NCBI RefSeq assembly: GCF_003611695.1
Contig: NZ_RAWE01000004.1
Location: 62,001-126,000 of the forward strand
Source: Corallococcus carmarthensis
Lineage (GTDB): Bacteria > Myxococcota > Myxococcia > Myxococcales > Myxococcaceae
Reading direction: 5' to 3'
DNA length: 64,000 nucleotides
Shown piece after piece: positions 16,081 to 22,408 of this stretch (positions are counted from its first letter, which is position 1; every line of letters begins with the position of its first letter). The notes under the pieces are model-generated. The model worked only from the letters and a program-made list of their open reading frames with translations. It was not told where the DNA came from and made no database searches. The position numbers and the translations under genes were made by a program.

Positions 16081-16647
16081 ATGAACAACATCTACGAGGA
16101 GATCAGCCCCAAGCTGCGCGACTTCATCGCGAACCAGAAGATGTTCTTCGTCGCGACGGCTCCGCTGTCCGCGGACGGGCACGTCAATCTGTCGCCCAAG
16201 GGCCACGACTCGCTGCGGGTGCTCGATGCGCACCGCGTCGCCTACCTGGACCTGTCGGGGAGCGGGGTGGAGACCATCGCGCACCTGCGGGAGAACGCCC
16301 GCATCTGCATCATGTTCTGCGCCTTCGACGGGCCGCCGAAGATCATCCGGCTGCACGGACGGGGGCGCGTGTTGACGCCGGAGCAACAGCCGGAGTTCGG
16401 CGAGCTCCTGTCGCTCTTCCCCGACCTGCCAGGGGGGAGGGCCATCATCGTGGTGGACGTGACCCGCATCGCCGGCTCCTGCGGGTTCTCCATCCCGCGC
16501 TACGAGTTCGTGGAGCAGCGCGACCAACTGGTGAAGTGGGTCAACAAGAAGGGACCGGACTGGTTGGCTGACTACCGCAAGAAGAACAACGCGGTGAGCA
16601 TCGACGAGCTGCCCGCCATCGATCCCGACCCGGAATCCGGCGACTGA
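16081..16647 (+). CDS. Pyridoxamine 5'-phosphate oxidase-family flavoprotein (split beta-barrel)
   Basis: 188 residues. The order 'KLRDFIANQKMFFVATAP', 'DGHVNLSPKG', 'ENARICIMFCAFDGPPKIIRLHGRGRV' fits the PNPOx-like FMN/F420-binding split-barrel fold. Its last third ('VKWVNKKGPDWLADYRKKNN') is a typical helical tail of this uncharacterised subfamily. It is the last gene of the operon, 18 bp behind the desulfurase. It may oxidise or reduce a biosynthetic intermediate, for example thiazoline to thiazole; that is speculation. General PLP salvage to serve the desulfurase is another option, though the PNPOx substrate residues are not recognisable. Confidence 0.75.
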   Translation: MNNIYEEISPKLRDFIANQKMFFVATAPLSADGHVNLSPKGHDSLRVLDAHRVAYLDLSGSGVETIAHLRENARICIMFCAFDGPPKIIRLHGRGRVLTPEQQPEFGELLSLFPDLPGGRAIIVVDVTRIAGSCGFSIPRYEFVEQRDQLVKWVNKKGPDWLADYRKKNNAVSIDELPAIDPDPESGD

Positions 16648-16853
16648 GAAATCGAGACATCCAACGCCTGACGCGCGGCGCCGTGCTCTCCCGTCCGTAG
16701 GGGCTGGCCAGGATGACGGTGTTGTCACTTTTATGCTTGTGTTAAACACCTCATACGTGTAGTGAGTATGTCTATAGGGCGGACGGAATATTCTTCCGTT
16801 GGTGGCCGGCCGCTCGTCGAAGCTTCTTCGACAGCCTGATCCTGAGGGGGACC
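16648..16853 (+). promoter_or_regulatory. 206-bp gap with three palindromes and a probable promoter for the SUMF gene
   Basis: The longest non-coding gap of the left half and distinctly more AT-rich than its surroundings. It holds GTGTT-A-AACAC (16739-16749), ACGGAA-TATTC-TTCCGT (16783-16799) and GTCGAAG-CTT-CTTCGAC (16816-16832, perfect 7-bp arms just upstream of the ribosome binding site). TTGTCA at 16722-16727 is a possible -35, but no convincing -10 lies at 16-18 nt. The gap probably contains both the end of the NRPS operon transcript and the regulated promoter of the next gene. Confidence 0.4.
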
Positions 16854-17744
16854 ATGGCGACATCGATTGCGGCGACGCGTGCGCTCCGTGGCGTACGACG
16901 CGCCATGGCTGTGGGCGGTACGTGTCACGGATTGCTGTTCGTGGTGCTGGCGCTCTCTGGCTGTGCCGGGGCTCCGGCTTCGCCAGATGCGAAGGGCGGG
17001 GCATTGGACGCGCCGGACATGGCGCGCATCGTGGGCGGCTCGTTCCAGATGGGCAGTGAGGACGGGCCCCCCGACGCGCGGCCCGTGCATCCGGAAGCGG
17101 TGCAAGCCTTCCAGCTGGACCGGACGGAGGTGACCGTCGCGGCATACGCACGCTGTGTCCGTGAGGGCAGGTGCGGCGAGCCAGCGGCGAACGCGGCGGC
17201 GGGCTTCCAGCAGTTCTGCAATTGGAAGCACCCCGAAGGGCGTGAGACGCATCCCATCAATTGCGTCACGTGGCTGGATGCGGACGCCTATTGCCGGGCC
17301 ATCGGAAAGCGGCTGCCCACGGAGGCCGAGTGGGAGTACGCGGCGCGCCGTCCTGACGGCCGGACGTATCCCTGGGGGGAGGCGGCGCCGGACGCGCGGC
17401 GTGCGAACGCGTGTGGTGAAGGCTGCGTCCAGAACGGCAAGGCGAAAGGCTTCGACGGTTGGAAGGCGGCCCCCTTCCCCGACGATGCGTACCCGGAGAC
17501 GGCGCCTGTCGGCAGCTTCCCGGAGGGGCAGTCCGCGGACGGGGTGATGGACCTCGCCGGCAACGTCTGGGAGTGGACCGCGAGCGGTTACGCGGCGACC
17601 TACGACGGCGTGAAGGATGAGGGCCTGCGGGTGAACCGCGGTGGGGGTGGGCGGGACGACGTGTCGACGTTCCGCGCGGCCACTCGCAGCAAGAACCGTC
17701 CCGAGACCCGGACTGGCGGCATCGGTTTCCGCTGCGCCCGGTAG
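16854..17744 (+). CDS. Lipoprotein with formylglycine-generating enzyme/SUMF1-like domain
   Basis: 296 residues; GAGGGGG precedes ATG 16854. A long n-region, a hydrophobic stretch and the lipobox 'LALSGC' (Cys37) mark a lipoprotein signal peptide. The rest is an FGE-sulfatase (SUMF1) domain: 'MARIVGGSFQMGSEDG', 'DRTEVTVAAYARCVREGRC', 'RLPTEAEWEYAAR', 'DLAGNVWEWTAS' and the closing 'GIGFRCAR'. In true formylglycine-generating enzymes two active-site Cys bind copper near the C-terminus; I see only the last Cys, so this is probably a structural or binding homologue and not a sulfatase activator. Such lipoproteins are frequent in myxobacteria. No sulfatase or kinase gene is adjacent. It precedes another lipoprotein gene by 119 bp on the same strand. 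Confidence 0.85.
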   Translation: MATSIAATRALRGVRRAMAVGGTCHGLLFVVLALSGCAGAPASPDAKGGALDAPDMARIVGGSFQMGSEDGPPDARPVHPEAVQAFQLDRTEVTVAAYARCVREGRCGEPAANAAAGFQQFCNWKHPEGRETHPINCVTWLDADAYCRAIGKRLPTEAEWEYAARRPDGRTYPWGEAAPDARRANACGEGCVQNGKAKGFDGWKAAPFPDDAYPETAPVGSFPEGQSADGVMDLAGNVWEWTASGYAATYDGVKDEGLRVNRGGGGRDDVSTFRAATRSKNRPETRTGGIGFRCAR

Positions 17745-17749
17745 TTCGC

Positions 17750-17790
17750 GCCCCCGTACCCGGGCTGGCGAACGCCGCGCGGCCGGGGGC
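17750..17790 (+). terminator. Weak inverted repeat after the SUMF gene
   Basis: GCCCCCG (17750-17756) pairs with CGGGGGC (17784-17790) across a 27-nt, itself GC-rich, loop. There is no T-run. It could be a terminator between the two lipoprotein genes or merely a GC-rich coincidence. The remainder of this 119-bp gap shows only the AAGGAG ribosome binding site before 17864. Confidence 0.25.
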
Positions 17791-17863
17791 AAGCCTTGTC
17801 GTCGTCACAACGCCTGAGCACGGGCGGCCGTACCCGCATCTCCTCGCACGAAGGAGCCTCACC

Positions 17864-19660
17864 ATGCCTGATCATCCATCCTCATCCCCGTTGTTCGGGC
17901 GGCGGTTCACGCTCGGAATCCTGATGGCCTCGCTCGCGGGCTGTACCCCGAGCGCGGAGTCGCCACCCTCGAAAGAGGGGGCCGCCCCGGCCCCGGCGCC
18001 CGTGACGGCGGCGCCCGTGTCGGCGACGACGAACGCGAAAGCGGAAGACGTCGCCATGGCCGAAACCGCCGCGGCGGCGACCGCGCTGGCGCTCTCCACG
18101 GTGGGCATCGAAGCCAACACCACGGGCCTGGAGGCGCGCGGCACGTCGACCCTGCCGCCCGGCGGCTACGACCTCATGCGCATCCTGCCCCTGCGCGCCG
18201 AGCACGTGCCCGCGCCGAAGGGCCTGCACATCGTCAACATGCCCGCGGCGGTGCAGCTGGGCAAGGCGCTGTTCTGGGACGTGCAGCTCAGTTCGGACGC
18301 GCAGACCGCGTGCGCGACCTGTCACTTCCGGGGTGGCGCGGACGACCGCACGATGAACACGGTGAACCCGGGCATCGACGGCATCTTCGCGAGCGGCGGT
18401 GTCACGGCGGCGGGCCAGCTCTTCACGCCGTCGAATGTCACCAACAACGACCGCATCGGTTCACAGGGCGCGGTGCGCTCCACGTTCATCGGCATCAACC
18501 CGGACCTCTCGCAGTCGACGGACATGTGCCAGGTCGTCTCGGCCTTCCCCTGGTACACCGAGCGCCGGGTGGGCGCGCGCAACAGCCCGACGATGATTGG
18601 CGCGGTGTACTTCCGCGAGCTGTTCTGGGACGGCCTGGCCACGCACGTCTTCAACGGCCGGGATCCCTTCGGCCACCTGGGCAACGGCAATGGGCCGTAC
18701 ACCATCGAGAACGTGGCGCTCGCGTCGCAGGCGGTGGCGCCGCCGGTGGACGACGTGGAGATGACCTGCACGGGCCGTCCGTTCAATGGTCCGAACAGCA
18801 TCGGCACGAAGATGCTCCCGCGCCCGGCGCTGCGGCTGCAGCACGTCGCGACGAACGACAGCGTGCTCGGGCCGCTGGCGAACCCCTCGGGCACGGGCCT
18901 GATCTGCGACGGTGTCCCCTGCACGTACCAGGAGCTCGTCCTTCGCGCGTTCGGACTCACGCTGGCGACCAACGCGGAGGCGGAGTTCTCGCTCATCTAC
19001 GGTGAAGCGCTCTACGCCTATCAGGCGACGCTGGTGCCGGACCGCACCCCGCTCGACAAGTTCCTGGAGGGCAACATCACGGCGCTGTCGCTCAATCAGC
19101 TGCACGGCTTCGGCGTCTTCCTGGGGCCCGCGCGCTGCAACACCTGCCACAACGGCGGCCTGCTCTCGGACGCGAGCTGGCGTGCGTACCAGGTGGCGGG
19201 AGCGCTGAACGCGGACGGAGGAGACCAGGGCTTCCACAACCTGGGCCTGCGTCCGCCCAACGAGGATCCGGGCCGTGGCCGTCTGGGCGCGCTGGGCGTC
19301 CCCGTGTCCATCAGCGGTTCGCCCTTCGACCTGGGCGCCTTCAAGACGCCTTCGCTGCGCAACATCAAGCTGACGGCGCCGTACTTCCACCAGGGCGGCA
19401 AGGCCACCATCGCTGACGTCGTGGACTTCTACGCGCAGGGAGGCCGCGACGTGCCGAACCCGCAGACCACGAGCCTGCTGCAGCCCTTCACCCTCACGAC
19501 CGCCCAGCGGGCCGCGCTCATCGACTTCCTGACGAACGCGCTGACTGACTGCCGCGTGGAGAAGGAGCGGGCGCCCTTCGATCACCCCGAGCTGCCTTTG
19601 CCCAACCGCGCGAGCGGCTTGCCGGCGATTGGCGCGACGGGCACCGGCGCCTGCCCGTAG
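17864..19660 (+). CDS. Di-heme cytochrome c peroxidase/MauG-family lipoprotein
   Basis: 598 residues; AAGGAG precedes ATG 17864. The lipobox 'LMASLAGC' follows a twin-Arg-containing n-region ('FGRRFTLGIL'). An Ala/Pro/Thr-rich linker of about 80 residues comes next. Two c-type heme sites are visible: CATCH (residues 150-154) and CNTCH (425-429). 'FKTPSLRNIKLTAPYFHQGG' near the C-terminus is the typical CCP/MauG distal-region signature ('TPSLRN...PYMHDG'). The protein is expected at the cell surface or periplasm, reducing peroxide with electrons from a donor or oxidising another substrate. It is longer than classical CCPs (about 320-350 residues) owing to the linker and insertions between the hemes, as in the myxobacterial large 'cytochrome-c peroxidase' lipoproteins. 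No clear link to the NRPS genes. Confidence 0.85.
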   Translation: MPDHPSSSPLFGRRFTLGILMASLAGCTPSAESPPSKEGAAPAPAPVTAAPVSATTNAKAEDVAMAETAAAATALALSTVGIEANTTGLEARGTSTLPPGGYDLMRILPLRAEHVPAPKGLHIVNMPAAVQLGKALFWDVQLSSDAQTACATCHFRGGADDRTMNTVNPGIDGIFASGGVTAAGQLFTPSNVTNNDRIGSQGAVRSTFIGINPDLSQSTDMCQVVSAFPWYTERRVGARNSPTMIGAVYFRELFWDGLATHVFNGRDPFGHLGNGNGPYTIENVALASQAVAPPVDDVEMTCTGRPFNGPNSIGTKMLPRPALRLQHVATNDSVLGPLANPSGTGLICDGVPCTYQELVLRAFGLTLATNAEAEFSLIYGEALYAYQATLVPDRTPLDKFLEGNITALSLNQLHGFGVFLGPARCNTCHNGGLLSDASWRAYQVAGALNADGGDQGFHNLGLRPPNEDPGRGRLGALGVPVSISGSPFDLGAFKTPSLRNIKLTAPYFHQGGKATIADVVDFYAQGGRDVPNPQTTSLLQPFTLTTAQRAALIDFLTNALTDCRVEKERAPFDHPELPLPNRASGLPAIGATGTGACP

Positions 19661-19673
19661 TGCCTTGAGGCTC

Positions 19674-19700
19674 CCCGGGCGAAGAAGCTTTTCGCCCGGG
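19674..19700 (+). terminator. Strong hairpin (10-bp perfect stem) after the cytochrome gene
   Basis: CCCGGGCGAA (19674-19683) and TTCGCCCGGG (19691-19700) form a perfect stem around GAAGCTT, 13 bp after the stop at 19660. There is no T-tract, but stem strength and position fit an intrinsic terminator in GC-rich DNA. Confidence 0.6.
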
Positions 19701-19712
19701 TGCAGACCTGTA

Positions 19713-19718
19713 TTGACA
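19713..19718 (+). promoter_or_regulatory. Consensus -35 hexamer (TTGACA), possible promoter for the JmjC-like gene
   Basis: A perfect TTGACA lies just after the hairpin and 45 nt before GTG 19763. No clear -10 is seen at 16-18 nt spacing (19735-19741 is GC-rich), so the promoter call is tentative. Confidence 0.3.
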
Positions 19719-19750
19719 CAGAGTGTGAGCCAGCCGACGCTTCCCGTAAA

Positions 19751-19756
19751 GGGAGG
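19751..19756 (+). promoter_or_regulatory. Ribosome binding site (GGGAGG) that decides the start at 19763
   Basis: GGGAGG sits 6 nt before GTG 19763. The earlier in-frame GTG at 19700 overlaps the terminator hairpin and has no ribosome binding site. Confidence 0.65.
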
Positions 19757-19762
19757 TTCTTC

Positions 19763-20740
19763 GTGGAAAAGACGGAACTGTCGGCGGAGTTCTGGGACGG
19801 CTTCGCTCGGGACTGCTGGAAGAAGAAAGCCGTGGTCCTGAAGGGTGTGCTGCCGAAGGACTTCCTGACGGGCATGGATGTCCTGGAGAGCTTCGGCGGC
19901 TATGTCGCGCACAGCCTGGGCCAGGGACCCAACGCTCCGCCGGTCAAGCAGCGCGGCGGCCACGTGCGCCTCTTCGTCGAAGGCCGCCAGATTGGCCCCA
20001 CCGAGCAGCTCAAGTTCCTGCCTCGGGGCGACGGGCTGTCGGGCTACATGAAGGAGCTCAACGCCACCTTCGACGGCGCGCGCGTCGGGATCATCCTCAA
20101 CGACGTGGAGCTCTACAACGCGCGGCTGGGCGTCTTGCTGCGCAAGCTGCTGGCGCCGCTCATCTCACGCGTGGGCATCCCCGCGCGGAACGTCGAGTCC
20201 ACCATCTTCGCCGGTGACTACGACGTGACGCCGTTCGGCATCCACAAGGATGACTCCGCCGACGTGCTCACGCTCGTCATCGAAGGGCGCAAGCGGATGC
20301 TCGTGTGGCCGGAGGCGTACTTCGACGAGCACCCCGAGCGCCTTCAGCAGCTCCAGGCCGGCAATGAGGCCATCCCGCTCTTCGAAAAGGACGCCACGGT
20401 CCTCTTGGCCGAGCCCGGCGACATCATGTACTGGCCCGGCTCCGCGTATCACGTCGCCACCAGCACCGGCGGTGTCGTCGCCACCTGCGCCATCGGCTTC
20501 TGGCACAAGGCCAACCTCTCCGAGATGATCAGCGAGCTGGTCAAGGACGTGCTCACCTCGAAGCTGGGCGGCAGGAACACCGTGGTGCAGAGCTGGCAGC
20601 CCGGCACCGTGCCCTCCGAGCTGGAGTCCTCCACCCGCGCCCTGCAGGAGCTGCTCGCCGGCGGCGAGTTCCAGGCCGCGCTCTCCAAGGCCTGGACCGA
20701 GCGCGTGGAGCGGATCGGGTTCATGGCCTACAAGGAGTAG
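19763..20740 (+). CDS. JmjC/cupin-like Fe(II)/2-oxoglutarate-dependent oxygenase
   Basis: 325 residues from GTG 19763. The metal triad is readable: 'GIHKDD' gives H161-x-D163, and 'GSAYHVATST' gives His230. 'LVIEGRKRMLVWPE' between them is the double-stranded beta-helix core of cupin_8/JmjC-like proteins, and 'PGDIMYWPG' precedes the distal His. Family members hydroxylate amino-acid side chains on proteins (ribosomal oxygenases) or in small molecules. It is bracketed by a hairpin upstream and a bidirectional terminator downstream, so it is probably monocistronic. It faces the large lipopeptide cluster tail-to-tail. It could hydroxylate a peptide residue of that product (for example Asn or Gln), which is only suggested by position. 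Confidence 0.7.
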   Translation: MEKTELSAEFWDGFARDCWKKKAVVLKGVLPKDFLTGMDVLESFGGYVAHSLGQGPNAPPVKQRGGHVRLFVEGRQIGPTEQLKFLPRGDGLSGYMKELNATFDGARVGIILNDVELYNARLGVLLRKLLAPLISRVGIPARNVESTIFAGDYDVTPFGIHKDDSADVLTLVIEGRKRMLVWPEAYFDEHPERLQQLQAGNEAIPLFEKDATVLLAEPGDIMYWPGSAYHVATSTGGVVATCAIGFWHKANLSEMISELVKDVLTSKLGGRNTVVQSWQPGTVPSELESSTRALQELLAGGEFQAALSKAWTERVERIGFMAYKE

Positions 20741-20756
20741 GCCCCCCGGGCGTCCC

Positions 20757-20787
20757 GCTCGTGGCGGACCCACTGTCCGTCACGAGC
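20757..20787. terminator. Bidirectional terminator between convergent genes
   Basis: GCTCGTGGCGGAC (20757-20769) pairs with GTCCGTCACGAGC (20775-20787) over a 5-nt loop; 13 bp with a single G-T mismatch. It lies between the JmjC-like stop (20740) and the convergent ABC transporter, and overlaps that gene's last codons. It suits both strands. Confidence 0.6.
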
Positions 20788-22408
20788 CGTGCGGGCGCAG
20801 GGCTTGTGATTCCTCCGGCAGCAGCTGGCCGTACTCCAGCCGCAGCAGCCGGTCCGCCAGGTGGAAGTAGCGGTCGTCGTGCGTGATGACCAGCACGGCC
20901 TTGCCCCGGCGCTTCAGGTCCGGCAGCAGCTGCTCGTAGAAGAGCGCCTTGAAGACGGGGTCCTGATCCGCGGCCCACTCGTCGAAGAGGTAGAACGGCC
21001 GGTCCTCCAGGTAGGCGGTCAACAGCGCCAGCCGCTTGCGCTGTCCCTGCGACAGGCTGGTGGTGGACAGCGCGCCCCCTTCGATGCGGACCTTGTGCGT
21101 CAATTGCAGACGCTCCAGGTAGCGCTGGGCCTGCTCCGCCAGGTCCTGCCGCTCCAGGCCGAGCATCCGGTCGAAGAGGCAGAAGTCCACGAAGACGCTG
21201 GAGAAGAGCTGCCGGTAGCGCTCCCAGTCGCGCTCGTCGGTGAGCGGCTTGCCGTCCAGGATGACCGCTCCGGATTCGGGCGAGTAGAGGCCGATGAGGA
21301 GCTTGGCCAGGGTCGTCTTCCCGCTGCCGTTGCCTCCCACCAGGAACACCAGCTCCCCCGGGCGCAAGGTCAGGTCGATGGGGCCCAGCAGGAAGCGGCC
21401 GTCTTCGTGGTCCCGGCGGTAGGCGTGGGTGATGGCTCGCAGCTCCAGGCGCTCGAAGGCGCGGGGCGACTCCAGCGACCCCTGTAGTTCCGGCGGTTCC
21501 TGTCCCAGGCCGAGCGCGTCCAGCTTTCCCAGCGCGACGGTGGCCTGGCCCACGCCGTGGAAGCTGTTGAGCACCGAGTCCAGCGGCTGCTGCATGTAGA
21601 GGATGGTGAGGCTGAAGCCCGTCAGCGTCGCCGAGTCCACCCCGCCGAACGTGGGCACCACGAACAGCAGCAGCCCGATGATGGCGAAGAACAGCAGCAT
21701 GCCCCAGCTGGAGTTGGCCGCGTCGATGGCGCCGCTCAGCGCGTCCACCTTGCGCAGCGAGGCGGAGGTGCCCACCAGGTCCTCGCGCAGGAAGGCCAGG
21801 CGGCGCTCGCGGTGCATCTTCAGCTCCTTGGTGCCTTCGGACAGCGTATCGAAGTGCTTGAGGAGCCGGTCGTACAGCTCACGCGCCGTCCGCATCAGCC
21901 CCAGGGAGCGCCGCGCGGGGAGCATGTACGTCGCGATGCCCACCGCCATGAAGCCCAGGGTGGTGAGCAGCAGCGGCCGGGACAGCCAGGCCATGTAGCC
22001 CAGGCACCCGATGAGGATGGCCAGGTGGATGATGAGCTGGGGCAGCAGCATCAGCCCGGCGCCGACGAAGGAGATGTCCGCGGTGAGCGCCGCCAGCAGC
22101 CGGTGGCTGCCCAGCTCCTCCAGCCGCCGCAGGGGCGTGGCGAGCATCCGCGTCCCCAGCTCCGTGCGCATCTGGAAGACGAGCCCGTGGTGCATCCAGT
22201 TGAGCACCGCGTGCGACGCGAAGCGCGCCAGCAGCGCGACCGCGCACAACGCGGCGAAGTACCACCCCATGCCCTGGGCCTTGCCCACCAGCGCGGCGCC
22301 CGTGAGCGCGAGCAGTCCGGCGCTGCTCGCGCCCGAGGCCAGTCCCGTCACCACGGCCAGCACCAGCGCCAGCCTCGAGCTCTTCAGCAACATCTTCAGC
22401 AGATTCAA
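20780..22408 (-). CDS. Cyclic-peptide/siderophore-type ABC exporter (PvdE/SyrD-like, fused TM and ATPase)
   Basis: 542 residues. The N-terminal ~300 residues contain about six hydrophobic helices. The ATPase follows with Walker A 'GGNGSGKTT' (about residue 360), signature 'LSQGQRKR', Walker B 'FYLFDEW' and 'VITHDD'. The 'LSQGQRKRLAL' signature and the D-E-W-A-A-D-Q-D-P segment are typical of the PvdE/SyrD subfamily that exports non-ribosomal peptides across the inner membrane. The start ATG overlaps the stop of the NRPS at 22405 by 4 bp, so it is co-translated as the last gene of the minus-strand operon. Expected role: export or maturation of the lipopeptide. Confidence 0.9.
   Translation of the reverse strand: MNLLKMLLKSSRLALVLAVVTGLASGASSAGLLALTGAALVGKAQGMGWYFAALCAVALLARFASHAVLNWMHHGLVFQMRTELGTRMLATPLRRLEELGSHRLLAALTADISFVGAGLMLLPQLIIHLAILIGCLGYMAWLSRPLLLTTLGFMAVGIATYMLPARRSLGLMRTARELYDRLLKHFDTLSEGTKELKMHRERRLAFLREDLVGTSASLRKVDALSGAIDAANSSWGMLLFFAIIGLLLFVVPTFGGVDSATLTGFSLTILYMQQPLDSVLNSFHGVGQATVALGKLDALGLGQEPPELQGSLESPRAFERLELRAITHAYRRDHEDGRFLLGPIDLTLRPGELVFLVGGNGSGKTTLAKLLIGLYSPESGAVILDGKPLTDERDWERYRQLFSSVFVDFCLFDRMLGLERQDLAEQAQRYLERLQLTHKVRIEGGALSTTSLSQGQRKRLALLTAYLEDRPFYLFDEWAADQDPVFKALFYEQLLPDLKRRGKAVLVITHDDRYFHLADRLLRLEYGQLLPEESQALRPHGS

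Noticed and set aside
16713-16745. Ten-codon ORF with two Cys codons in the gap before the SUMF gene
   Set aside because: I first considered a second Cys-type leader, but it has no ribosome binding site at proper spacing, is far from the next start (16854) and is too short to judge.
14716-17151. Minus-strand open frame spanning the desulfurase, flavoprotein and the intergenic gap
   Set aside because: Opposite to two clear enzymes and across an AT-richer regulatory gap; translation has no family features.
19700-19762. Upstream GTG start for the JmjC-like gene at 19700
   Set aside because: It overlaps the terminator hairpin and lacks a ribosome binding site, whereas GTG 19763 has GGGAGG 6 nt upstream.
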